Assembly: GCA_045606265.1 (NCBI GenBank)
Contig: JAZURO010000055.1
Coordinates: forward strand, 1-19,406
DNA from: RGIG4608 sp045606265
Lineage (GTDB): Bacteria > Bacillota > Clostridia > Oscillospirales > CAG-272
Reading direction: 5' to 3'
Length of the DNA stretch: 19,406 nt
In this document: piece by piece, positions 1-6,549 of the stretch
Position numbering within the stretch: position 1 is the first letter of the stretch
Layout of the letters: every line of letters starts with the position of its first letter
Notes under the pieces: generated by a model
What the model saw: only the letters and a program-made list of their open reading frames with translations
Told to the model about the DNA's origin: nothing
Database searches by the model: none
Translations under genes and position numbers: made by a program

Positions 1-2
1 TA

Positions 3-464
3 CAACGCTGGCGATGGTACACAAACGCCAACACAATGAGGGTGTTTCTGCATCTGCTGTTGAACGCCAATATCGAGGATCACGACTTCGAAAAGATAAC
101 GGTGCATAGGGGGCAGTTGGTAAGCTCCTATCCCAAAATAGCAAGTGCACTAAAACTTACGCCAATGGCGGTGCGTGTGGCCGTTGAACATCTAAAATTA
201 ACAGGGGAAATAACACACACCGCATACCCCAAATATTCCCTATTTACCATATTAAATTATAGCATGTACCAAGACGTCCCAACAGACAAAACGACAGTCA
301 AACAACAGTCAAGTAACAGTCAAGTAACAGTCAAACAACACCAATCAAAGAATATAAGAACATATAAAGAATATAAGAATGAAAAGAATAATATAGGCTC
401 CGCCCTCCCTTCGGGAAACGACGATACGTTTGCGCCGAAGGTAGAGAGAGACTGGGAATGGTAG
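3..464 (+). CDS. Phage replisome organiser (DnaD-like N-terminal HTH), 5' partial
   Basis: The frame is open from base 3, so the true start lies before the window; the ATG at 36 is internal. The visible 153 residues begin with RWRWYTNANTMRVFLHLLLNA, followed by a winged-helix-like region (RGQLVSSYPKIASALKLTPM, then an AVEHLKLTGEIT segment) typical of phage replisome organisers, which bind the phage origin and recruit the replicative helicase. The rest is a low-complexity Gln/Ser/Lys linker encoded by a direct-repeat array, then a short tail ending DWEW. No DnaD C-terminal helicase-loading domain is present. The primase-helicase gene starts 9 bp downstream, which fits an initiator role. Family assignment is from sequence pattern; origin binding is inferred. 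Confidence 0.75.
   Translation, partial: QRWRWYTNANTMRVFLHLLLNANIEDHDFEKITVHRGQLVSSYPKIASALKLTPMAVRVAVEHLKLTGEITHTAYPKYSLFTILNYSMYQDVPTDKTTVKQQSSNSQVTVKQHQSKNIRTYKEYKNEKNNIGSALPSGNDDTFAPKVERDWEW
294..397 (+). other. Candidate phage replication origin: four 11-bp iterons plus AT-rich segment
   Basis: Four head-to-tail 11-bp units lie at 294-304, 305-315, 316-326 and 327-337 (ACAGTCAAACA, ACAGTCAAGTA, ACAGTCAAGTA, ACAGTCAAACA). An almost G/C-free stretch follows at about 347-397, containing GAATATAAGAA twice (350-360 and 369-379). Iterons next to an AT-rich unwinding element, inside the coding sequence of the initiator, match the arrangement known from lambda O and several Firmicutes phages. 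The repeats are seen directly; origin function is inferred. Confidence 0.6.
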
Positions 465-473
465 GCGAGCGGA

Positions 474-2264
474 GTGAAATATGAGTTTAATATTGATGAC
501 CTCCGCAAGCTTGCCGGAATCGTAGGGGCCGAGACCAAGGAAGACGGCGACGAGGTGCAATTCAAGTATTGCCCCTATTGTCACGGCGGGGCGCACAGAG
601 ACACTTATACCTTTGCGGTCAACAAAAAAAGCGGAGCGTATAACTGTTTGCGCTCCTCCTGCGGAAAGCAGGGACACTTTGTGACCCTTGCACGGGATAT
701 GGGGTATGCGCTGGATTTCGGAGTAGAGCCGAAGGAATACAGACGGCTTCCGCAAAAGCCCATAGACGTGCGCCCTGCGGCGGTGAAGCTGTTGGGAGAG
801 CGAGGGATAGGTGAAGAGGTCTGCAACCGCTATCAGATAACGGTGCAAAAGGACAACGAAAACATCCTTGTGTTTCCGTTTTACAACGCCGGGGGAGAGC
901 TTGTAACGGTCAAGTACCGCAACGCAAGATTCCGCAAGGGCATTGATCGGAATAAGGAGTGGTTTGAGAAGGACACCCAGCCCGTTTTGTTCGGTATGCG
1001 TGAGGCAAGGAACACCGACAAGCCGCTTGTGATAACCGAGGGACAGATAGATGCTCTATCGCTTGCCGAGTGCGGCATAGAAAACGCCGTCAGCGTTCCC
1101 AACGGCTGCAGCTCGTTTACTTGGGTCTCGGCCTGCTACGACTGGGTGATGCAGTTTTCGTCGGTGATAGTGATGGGCGATTCGGAGAACGGCAAAATAA
1201 CGCTTGTTGACAAGATAGCAAAAAGTTTTAAGTTGCCGGTGTTCTACATACCGCCCGAGAACTACTACGGCCTTAAGGATGCAAACGATATCCTTCGTGA
1301 ATACGGCAAGGACGTATTGCTTGACAGCTTTTCTCGCGCTGTGGAATATATCATCCCTCACGTCAAGCGGCTTGCCGACGTGGAGAGCATAGACTTTTCT
1401 ACGCTGCCGAGGATCAAAACGGGAATAGGACGGCTCGACAGTGTTATCGGCGGATTTTACTACGGCCAGGTAATACTGCTCACGGGTCGAAGGGGCGAGG
1501 GAAAGAGTACTCTTATGGGTCAGCTTATCCTTGAGGCAATAAATCAAGGCAACCGTGTGCTTGCCTATTCGGGAGAGCTTACGGCAAGCCACTTTAAAAA
1601 CTGGATAGACTTCCAGGCGGCGGGTGCCGAGGGTGTAATAAACTGCGGCACCGACGAAAGACCGGCATACCGCATCAAGCCGGACGTGCAGGATAAGATA
1701 AATCGTTGGTATCGGCCCCTGGCATTGCTTTACGACAACGAGGCGATATACGAGGACGAGACCGAGGAGCTTTTACAAACGGTTGAGGATGCGGTAGTCC
1801 GCTACGGGGTAAATATGGTCTGCATCGACAATCTTATGACGGCAATGGACGTAGGCGCAAAGGATGATTTTTACCGAGCCCAGAGCGAGTTTGTCCGAAA
1901 GCTGAAGCTTATAGCGGTGCGATACAACATTGTGGTGTTGCTTGTAGCCCATCCCCGAAAGGAGATGGCGGGGACGCTGACAAACGATTCCGTTGCCGGC
2001 TCGGGCGATATCACAAACCGAGTAGACACCGTACTGATATACAGCCGTCTGAAAACGGCCGACGGCACAAGCCGAGGACAGTTGCAGGTGACCAAGAATC
2101 GTATCAACGGCAAGCTGATAGTCGACCGACCGCTCAATATGATCTACTCGGAAAGTACCAAGCGAATAACCGAGGAGCACGAACAAGACCAAAAGTGCTA
2201 CGGCTGGCAAGAGCGCCCGACGTGGTACGAGGTAAGTGCAGATCAAGAAGAGTTGCCATTTTAA
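474..2264 (+). CDS. Primase-helicase (zinc finger, Toprim, DnaB-type helicase; T7 gp4-like)
   Basis: This 596-residue protein would prime and unwind DNA at the phage fork. In order: a CHC2-type zinc finger with C33-P-Y-C36 and C58/C63; a Toprim domain with VITEGQIDAL (E189, D193) and a downstream MGDSEN acidic motif near D236; and a RecA-like DnaB-family helicase core with Walker A GRRGEGKST at about 338-346 and an aspartate-bearing MVCIDNL strand further on. The length fits bifunctional phage primase-helicases. GTG at 474 is the chosen start; a purine-rich GGCGAGCGGAG precedes it and the ATG at 481 is out of frame. It lies 9 bp after the initiator gene. No separate helicase loader is seen in the window. 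High confidence. Confidence 0.92.
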   Translation: MKYEFNIDDLRKLAGIVGAETKEDGDEVQFKYCPYCHGGAHRDTYTFAVNKKSGAYNCLRSSCGKQGHFVTLARDMGYALDFGVEPKEYRRLPQKPIDVRPAAVKLLGERGIGEEVCNRYQITVQKDNENILVFPFYNAGGELVTVKYRNARFRKGIDRNKEWFEKDTQPVLFGMREARNTDKPLVITEGQIDALSLAECGIENAVSVPNGCSSFTWVSACYDWVMQFSSVIVMGDSENGKITLVDKIAKSFKLPVFYIPPENYYGLKDANDILREYGKDVLLDSFSRAVEYIIPHVKRLADVESIDFSTLPRIKTGIGRLDSVIGGFYYGQVILLTGRRGEGKSTLMGQLILEAINQGNRVLAYSGELTASHFKNWIDFQAAGAEGVINCGTDERPAYRIKPDVQDKINRWYRPLALLYDNEAIYEDETEELLQTVEDAVVRYGVNMVCIDNLMTAMDVGAKDDFYRAQSEFVRKLKLIAVRYNIVVLLVAHPRKEMAGTLTNDSVAGSGDITNRVDTVLIYSRLKTADGTSRGQLQVTKNRINGKLIVDRPLNMIYSESTKRITEEHEQDQKCYGWQERPTWYEVSADQEELPF

Positions 2265-2280
2265 TCGGAGGAGGAAAGAT

Positions 2281-2568
2281 ATGGGAAAGATAAACGGATA
2301 CCTTGCAAAGCGCACGGCAATGCTGAACAAAGTGGAAGAGGCAGCCTACGACCGAGCAACACGGCACGTATCGGCCCTTGCGCTCGTCGCCCTCAACGAA
2401 GGATTTGGATTCGGCATAGACCGTGGTACAAGGTTTATAAACGCTCTGGAGGGAATGGCCGAGACCTTCAAGCGTGAGGCTTGCGAATCGGGACTTGACG
2501 TGGCAGAAGAACATCTCCGGCGCAGGTTGGAGAAGATACTCCACGCAGAAGTCCGCAGGGTGGACTGA
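2281..2568 (+). CDS. Conserved phage protein of unknown function, 95 aa
   Basis: A mostly helical, charged 95-residue protein beginning MGKINGYLAKRT. Its central ALVALNEGFGFGIDRGTRF pattern resembles a family of small proteins common in clostridial phage replication modules, whose function I do not know. The ATG at 2281 is chosen because GGAGGAAAG sits just upstream (2268-2277 region). The longer open frame from 2236 would overlap the 3' end of the helicase gene with no ribosome site. It lies 16 bp after the primase-helicase, so it is probably cotranscribed. There are no zinc or membrane motifs. Confidence 0.7.
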   Translation: MGKINGYLAKRTAMLNKVEEAAYDRATRHVSALALVALNEGFGFGIDRGTRFINALEGMAETFKREACESGLDVAEEHLRRRLEKILHAEVRRVD

Positions 2569-2587
2569 GAAAGGAAGATGAGGGGAA

Positions 2588-2800
2588 ATGAAAGGCACAA
2601 CGCTGAAAAGCAAAATAAATGGTGCTTTGTTTGTCATTGATGGAGAATTTGAGGACAGCGGACAAAAGTTTTATTCCATTCTTGATATGTCAAGCGGAAA
2701 GCATTTTGCGACAGGCAAAGAATGGTTTGAAAAGGGCATAATGCAAAATTTGGAGATTGTTCAAGACCACCCAACCGAGAAAGGCGGTGCGGAGGAATGA
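2588..2800 (+). CDS. Small phage hypothetical protein, 70 aa
   Basis: A 70-residue protein starting MKGTTLKSKINGALFV, preceded by GAGGGGA. I do not recognise the family. A repeated beta-like pattern (GALFVIDGEFED, then FYSILDMSSGKHFATGKEW) suggests a small folded domain. It ends in KGGAEE, which is the translation of the ribosome site of the next gene. Its stop codon overlaps the next start (ATGA at 2797-2800), showing translational coupling. From here to 4919 the DNA is visibly AT-richer than the flanking replication and structural genes. Confidence 0.6.
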   Translation: MKGTTLKSKINGALFVIDGEFEDSGQKFYSILDMSSGKHFATGKEWFEKGIMQNLEIVQDHPTEKGGAEE

Positions 2801-2946
2801 AAGTGTGTTGCGAAAACTGCCAACGGTTAGAATCGGCAGACGAGGACGATATTTTGGATATTGATTTTTGCCCAGTGTGGCGAAGTTGTATAAACGGAGA
2901 ACAGTTTATACCCAAAGAACAATCGGAAGGCGGCGTGGAGGAATGA
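2797..2946 (+). CDS. Tiny Cys-containing protein, 49 aa
   Basis: A 49-residue ORF starting at the ATGA overlap with the previous gene and ending EGGVEE-stop, where its own stop overlaps the next gene's ATG (2943-2946). Cysteines at CCENC near the N-terminus and C-P-V-W-R-S-C later could bind a metal ion. The DDILDIDFCP segment resembles small phage proteins with a C-x-x-C pair. The ribosome site GCGGAGGA directly precedes the start. The overlaps on both sides and the in-frame placement argue that it is real although short. Function unknown. Confidence 0.55.
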   Translation: MKVCCENCQRLESADEDDILDIDFCPVWRSCINGEQFIPKEQSEGGVEE

Positions 2947-3395
2947 GAGAGATTTTGTTTAGAGGTAAACGAACTGACAACGGTGAATGGATATATGGCT
3001 CTCCTATATTTCAAGATGGTTATGTGTTAATTAGATTTTGGAATAGTGAAGAATTTGAATATGAAGAGCACCTTGTCGCTCCCGAAACCATAGGACAATA
3101 CACGGGCTTAACCGACAAGAACGGCAAGAAGATATTTGAGGGGGATATACTTTCCGTAACCGTTAGAGAAACCGTCAAAGAGTGCGGTATTTGCAAACTT
3201 ACAGGGAGAAAAATAAAAACGGTTTGGTCGGTTGAATATGCAGAAAGGCACTCACAGGGAAACGGCTTTTTTGTCTTTGGAAAAGACCGTCGTTTTAGTT
3301 TGGGATTAACAAAAAGCGTGATTTATAATGCAGACCCCGAAGTTATCGGCAACATCCACGACAACCCCGAATTATTGAAAGGCGGTGCGGAGTAA
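2943..3395 (+). CDS. YopX family protein
   Basis: A 150-residue protein with the family's usual opening MREILFRGKRTDNGEWIYG and the later block IGQYTGLTDKNGKKIFEGDI, ending in a GNIHDNPELL segment. These are hallmarks of YopX proteins (named from the Bacillus SPbeta prophage), small beta-rich proteins frequent in Firmicutes phages whose function is unknown. The start at 2943 is fixed by GTGGAGGAATG and by the family N-terminus; the longer open frame from 2868 lies inside the previous gene. A pair of cysteines (ECGICK) lies mid-protein. The stop overlaps the next start by one base. Confidence 0.85.
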   Translation: MREILFRGKRTDNGEWIYGSPIFQDGYVLIRFWNSEEFEYEEHLVAPETIGQYTGLTDKNGKKIFEGDILSVTVRETVKECGICKLTGRKIKTVWSVEYAERHSQGNGFFVFGKDRRFSLGLTKSVIYNADPEVIGNIHDNPELLKGGAE

Positions 3396-3568
3396 TGAAT
3401 AAGAAAGCAAAGTGCGAAAAGTGTAAGCATTGCAAGGTGATTACTCAATACGATATTATAATGTGCGATTATTTGAACGAATTGCATAAGTCGTTAACAA
3501 GTCAAGCCTTTTGCAGACCGAGATATTGTGGTGGATTTAGCAAGAAAGAGAAAGGCGGTGAGGGGTGA
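3395..3568 (+). CDS. Small Cys-rich protein, 57 aa, possible zinc binder
   Basis: A 57-residue ORF beginning MNKKAKCEKCKHC, with further cysteines at MCDY, FCRP and YCGG. The spacing CxxCxxC followed by later Cys pairs suggests a zinc-binding knuckle. The start overlaps the TAA of yopX (TAATG at 3393-3397) behind GGCGGTGCGGAG. Its TGA overlaps the ATG of the next gene (TGATG at 3566-3570). Small proteins of this look are frequent in clostridial phages; I cannot name the family or function. Confidence 0.6.
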   Translation: MNKKAKCEKCKHCKVITQYDIIMCDYLNELHKSLTSQAFCRPRYCGGFSKKEKGGEG

Positions 3569-3768
3569 TGGCTGAATTATTACCTTGTCCGTTTTGTGGG
3601 AGCAATTATGTTTTCGTGAGAACAACACATCGCAAAGACGGCTTATGGAACACTCAATATGAAGTGTATTGTTCAAAATGTTCTGCAATGGGTGGTAGCA
3701 GGACAGACGAAACGAAAGCAAGAGAAGATTGGAACACACGCACACCAAAAGAAAGAGGTGGGGAGTAA
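3568..3768 (+). CDS. Lar-like (restriction alleviation type) zinc-ribbon protein
   Basis: A 66-residue protein with MAELLPCPFCGS at the start, a YCSKCSAMGG second knuckle and a TKAREDWNTR tail. This matches the Lar-type zinc-ribbon family (C-P-F-C-G, then C-x-x-C-x-x-x-G, then a W-N-x-R end). Rac prophage Lar modulates type I restriction; for most phage relatives a function is only assumed. The ATG at 3568 is preferred over the adjacent upstream GTG because it makes the usual TGATG overlap behind GGCGGTGAGGGG. It ends ERGGE, again reading through the next ribosome site. Confidence 0.8.
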   Translation: MAELLPCPFCGSNYVFVRTTHRKDGLWNTQYEVYCSKCSAMGGSRTDETKAREDWNTRTPKERGGE

Positions 3769-3971
3769 TGGCAAATCAAGACATATCCTTTTGTAGCAAC
3801 AGAAAGTGTGAAAACAAAAAATGCGAAAGGCATTACGACAACATCGACTGGTCTGTTATGCCGCCGTGGAGAAGCTTTGTAGAGTTTGAGGGGACAAAGT
3901 ATTGTCCGAAAAATAAGGGGGTGCGGAATGATGAACGTAGTCAAGGTCGGATGGAGCGGGGGAAAAGATAG
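3768..3971 (+). CDS. Small Cys-containing phage protein, probably C-terminally extended by a 1-nt change
   Basis: A 67-residue ORF starting MANQDISFCSNRKC at a TAATG overlap. The N-terminal C-x4-C-x4-C pattern and a late YCP resemble a small Cys-containing family common in clostridial phages (function unknown). Its reading frame runs 44 bp into the next gene, unlike every neighbour. At 3915-3926 the sequence AAGGGGGTGCGG has five Gs; one more G would make it end KGGAE-stop exactly at the next gene's ribosome site, like its neighbours. The last roughly 14 residues (RNDERSQGRMERGKR) are therefore probably an accidental tail, or a sequencing error. Confidence 0.6.
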   Translation: MANQDISFCSNRKCENKKCERHYDNIDWSVMPPWRSFVEFEGTKYCPKNKGVRNDERSQGRMERGKR

Positions 3972-4647
3972 CACTTGTGCTGTTATGGAGCATATCAAAA
4001 GGGGAGACAAAGTTAAAATCGTTTGCTATATCCCTGTGCTCACAAATGAAATTCCGCTCATTTTGAAACGACATTACGAATTTATAATGACGACGGCAGA
4101 GTATTTCCGTTCGCTCGGTGCAGAAGTTTATTTTGCGAAAGGTGGGCTTACTTATTGCGAATATGTGACACACGAGGCAAAAAGCGGAAAATACAAGGGA
4201 CAGATTTTCGGATTCCCTTGTATAGAAAAGGGTAAATGCGGATTTAAGCGTGACGGAAAATTGAGAGCTTGCGATTCTTGTGATGTAGGAGAATATGATT
4301 ATTTGAGCATTGGCATTGCTTGTGATGAAACCGCACGATTTAAGCAACTTAACGAACACAAGAGGTCTATTCTTTGTGAGGAAAAAATAACTGAAGAAAT
4401 GGCAACAGCCCTTTGCAAGGAACACGAGCCGTGCCTTTATTCACCGCACTACTCCTATGACTTTGGTAAAAAGAAGAAAAAACATCGTGATGGGTGTTCT
4501 TTGTGTCCTCACGCGACGGAGAAAGAAAGGGCTGAATGTTTTAGAGATTATCCAGAAGCGATACCAATCGTAACCGAGTTACAAAACATCGTAAAGGAAA
4601 AAAGACCCGATAGACCGCCGTTGCGTGGATATAAGTGGTTTTTGTAA
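3928..4647 (+). CDS. PAPS reductase / adenine nucleotide alpha hydrolase family protein
   Basis: A 239-residue protein with the ATP-pyrophosphatase P-loop SGGKDS at residues 10-15 after a WSG strand. Phosphoadenosine phosphosulfate reductase-like enzymes of this superfamily split ATP to AMP and PPi. Cysteine clusters follow: C98, C104, C115/C118 in a GKCGFKRDGKLRACDSC block, and a C-terminal DGCSLCPHA (C190, C193), the usual zinc- or cluster-like pair of phage members. An IGIACDETAR segment resembles their substrate-loop region. Start at ATG 3928 (or ATG 3931) behind AAGGGGGTG; upstream codons belong to the previous ORF. The substrate is unknown: sulfonucleotide, tRNA/DNA thiolation (DndC-like) and 7-deazaguanine chemistry are all possible, and no partner gene decides it. 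Confidence 0.8.
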   Translation: MMNVVKVGWSGGKDSTCAVMEHIKRGDKVKIVCYIPVLTNEIPLILKRHYEFIMTTAEYFRSLGAEVYFAKGGLTYCEYVTHEAKSGKYKGQIFGFPCIEKGKCGFKRDGKLRACDSCDVGEYDYLSIGIACDETARFKQLNEHKRSILCEEKITEEMATALCKEHEPCLYSPHYSYDFGKKKKKHRDGCSLCPHATEKERAECFRDYPEAIPIVTELQNIVKEKRPDRPPLRGYKWFL

Positions 4648-4664
4648 AAGAGGGGTGAACCACA

Positions 4665-4919
4665 ATGAACAACACCGACGCAATAGAGCAGGCATACCGC
4701 AACGGCTACGAGGACGGAAAGCGTGATGCTGTGAAGCACGGACATTGGATTGACCAAAAAGAAGCAGAAGAGATAGATCGCTATGATATGGCTTATTGTT
4801 GCTCGGTTTGTGGTCGTTGCGATTGGGATTGTACGGAAAGCGAATCGTTTAATTTTTGCCCCGCCTGCGGCGCAAAAATGGACGGAGAAATTCACGATAA
4901 AAAATCCCAAGATGAATAA
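4665..4919 (+). CDS. Small zinc-ribbon phage protein, 84 aa
   Basis: An 84-residue protein with a helical NNTDAIEQAYRNGYEDGKRD N-terminus, an HWI motif, and a zinc ribbon formed by CSVCG and FCPACGAKMDG. This layout (helix, then HW, then two CxxC knuckles ending GAKMDG) recurs in many Firmicutes phage proteins annotated only as hypothetical. The ribosome site GAGGGGTGA lies 5-13 bp upstream of ATG 4665. It follows the ATP-pyrophosphatase gene by 17 bp and is probably part of the same operon. Metal binding is inferred from the four cysteines. Confidence 0.7.
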   Translation: MNNTDAIEQAYRNGYEDGKRDAVKHGHWIDQKEAEEIDRYDMAYCCSVCGRCDWDCTESESFNFCPACGAKMDGEIHDKKSQDE

Positions 4920-4953
4920 CTTTGATTTTAAGATGAATAAGGGGGAAAGGTTA

Positions 4954-5178
4954 ATGACAGAAACAAAAAAACACATACCCGACACGGCGATCTTAAAAGC
5001 TTATGCTAAAAACAACATGAACAAACTGCGCACGGCCCTTGAGCTTGGCGTAAGTGAATGTACTATCCGAGCACGGCTTATCAAGATACACGCCAAGACC
5101 GGAACAGACCCCTGCTCTTTCTACGGCTTATATAAGCTGCTTGTGCAGATCCAAAACACAAAGGGGGACGTCGGATGA
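4954..5178 (+). CDS. Small HTH DNA-binding protein, 74 aa
   Basis: A 74-residue protein starting MTETKKHIPDTAILKAY. The segment AYAKNNMNKLRTALELGVSE followed by CTIRARLIKI is a helix-turn-helix of the Fis/PucR-like type (x-x-A-L-x-L-G-V-S-x-x-T-I). ATG 4954 is chosen because GGGGGAAAGG precedes it at 4941-4950; the longer open frame from 4783 only overlaps the previous gene. Its stop overlaps the next start (ATGA at 5175-5178). It may be a late-gene or accessory regulator, but no target site was identified. Confidence 0.65.
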   Translation: MTETKKHIPDTAILKAYAKNNMNKLRTALELGVSECTIRARLIKIHAKTGTDPCSFYGLYKLLVQIQNTKGDVG

Positions 5179-5525
5179 TAAGCGACAGCGGAGAGCGCAC
5201 CGAGTTTAGCACAGGGGCTATACGTGATATGCACGACGGGAAAGGCCGCATGGACCTTTTACCCTGGGCGGCGATTATGGAGGTCTCCAAGCACTGCGAG
5301 AACGGCGCAAAGAAATACGGCGAACACAACGTAGACAAGGGCATACCAACATCGAGCCTTTGCGACAGCGGGGCAAGGCACCTTGCAAAATATCTTGACG
5401 GCTGGACGGACGAGCCCCATCTTGTCGCCGCTGTGTGGAATCTGCTTTGGGCGTTGCAGATGGAGATAAAACACCCCGAATTAGTCAATACGCCTTGGTC
5501 GATTAAAAACACTACAAAGGAGTGA
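5175..5525 (+). CDS. dATP/dGTP diphosphohydrolase-like protein (DUF5664, MazG/MazZ-like fold)
   Basis: A 116-residue protein with the ordered motifs FSTGAIRD (11-18), GKGRMDLLP (22-30), ENGAKKYGEHN (42-52), SGARHLAKY (65-73) and DEPHLVAAVWN (79-89). These match the family annotated as dATP/dGTP diphosphohydrolase N-terminal domain, a helical MazG-like fold that hydrolyses purine dNTPs using acidic metal ligands (E42, D79/E80 are candidates). The family includes MazZ from phages with 2-aminoadenine DNA, but no purZ or datZ gene is in this window, so nucleotide-pool adjustment is the safer reading. It is translationally coupled to the HTH gene and followed 4 bp later by the metallophosphoesterase gene. 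Confidence 0.75.
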   Translation: MISDSGERTEFSTGAIRDMHDGKGRMDLLPWAAIMEVSKHCENGAKKYGEHNVDKGIPTSSLCDSGARHLAKYLDGWTDEPHLVAAVWNLLWALQMEIKHPELVNTPWSIKNTTKE

Positions 5526-5529
5526 CTAT

Positions 5530-6549
5530 ATGCAAACATGGAAAGAAAAAGCAATCGAGCTCTACATATCCGGCACACCAAAGCGCACCATTGCCCGACG
5601 GCTTTTTAAAGAAATCGGCGCACCAAATCTTGAGGCGGCTCGTACACGTGTGCGCAATCTGCTGCACGACTACGAAATCGCCGGGTATGACGGCGACGAA
5701 GATGCCCCACATGAGGTCCTGCAAAACCTTGTGCCCGAGCGTCACGCCCAAGTCTGGGACGGCTGCAAGACTATCCGCTTCGGCTTGATGGGCGACACGC
5801 AGATCAATTCCAAGTACACACAGCTCACCCACCTTCACGCCTTTTACGACAAGTGCCAACAGCTTGGCATCTCTACAGTATTTCACACCGGCGATATTGA
5901 CGATGGTGAGCAAATGCGCCCAGGGCATCAATACGAATGCTACACCCAGGGCGCAGACGACCACGCCGACGAAATCGCCGCCGTCTATCCCAAGCGTGAC
6001 GGTATCACCACCTACTTCATTACCGGCAATCACGATGCCAGCCTCTACAAACGTGCGGGAATGGATATAGGCAAGGCTATCGCCTCTCGCCGCCCCGACA
6101 TGGTCTATCTTGGCCGAGACTGTGCCGTTGTGGAGCTCACCCCAAACTGCACCCTTGAGCTTCGCCACCCTTGGGACGGTACGGCTTACGCCTTGTCCTA
6201 CAAGCCCCAAAAGATAGTCGAAGCAATGGACCCCGATACCAAGCCCAACATTCTTGCTATCGGCCATTATCACAAGCTCGAATATATCTTTCACCGCAAC
6301 GTCCACGTCTTTCAGACGGGCTGCTATCAATCGCAAACGCCCTTTACCCGAGGCAAAGGCATATCCGTTGCCACGGGCGGCTGGATAATAGAATGCGACG
6401 TCGGCTCCGACGGCACAGTCCGCTCTGTCACGCCCCGCATTGTCCCCGTTTATTCCTGCATCCCCGACGATTATAAATCCCCACAATTTGAAGCCTTAAG
6501 GAGGTCATATCAAAATGCCCAACACGCCCAAAACATCATCTACGGCTAA
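5530..6549 (+). CDS. Calcineurin-like metallophosphoesterase with N-terminal HTH-like region
   Basis: A 339-residue protein. Residues 1-60 (WKEKAIELYISGTPKRTIAR and following) look like an HTH module. The rest carries the metallophosphoesterase signature: GD89TQ, GD122IDDG, GN167HD and GH246YH248, the dimetal ligands of this superfamily. Such enzymes hydrolyse phosphodiesters or phosphomonoesters; the phage substrate is unknown. The ribosome site AAAGGAGTG lies just upstream of ATG 5530. Codon use is strongly C-ending with CGY arginines, unlike the AT-rich genes upstream, so this block has a different recent history. Its 3' end overlaps terS by 35 bp and contains the terS ribosome site. Confidence 0.88.
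   Translation: MQTWKEKAIELYISGTPKRTIARRLFKEIGAPNLEAARTRVRNLLHDYEIAGYDGDEDAPHEVLQNLVPERHAQVWDGCKTIRFGLMGDTQINSKYTQLTHLHAFYDKCQQLGISTVFHTGDIDDGEQMRPGHQYECYTQGADDHADEIAAVYPKRDGITTYFITGNHDASLYKRAGMDIGKAIASRRPDMVYLGRDCAVVELTPNCTLELRHPWDGTAYALSYKPQKIVEAMDPDTKPNILAIGHYHKLEYIFHRNVHVFQTGCYQSQTPFTRGKGISVATGGWIIECDVGSDGTVRSVTPRIVPVYSCIPDDYKSPQFEALRRSYQNAQHAQNIIYG

Noticed and set aside
5175..5525. Evidence for a 2-aminoadenine (Z) genome
   Set aside because: Only a MazZ-like protein is present; purZ, datZ and a matching polymerase are not in this window.
5512..6486. 324-aa minus-strand ORF opposite the metallophosphoesterase
   Set aside because: Antisense shadow caused by C-ending codon bias; no ribosome site, while the sense gene has full catalytic motifs.
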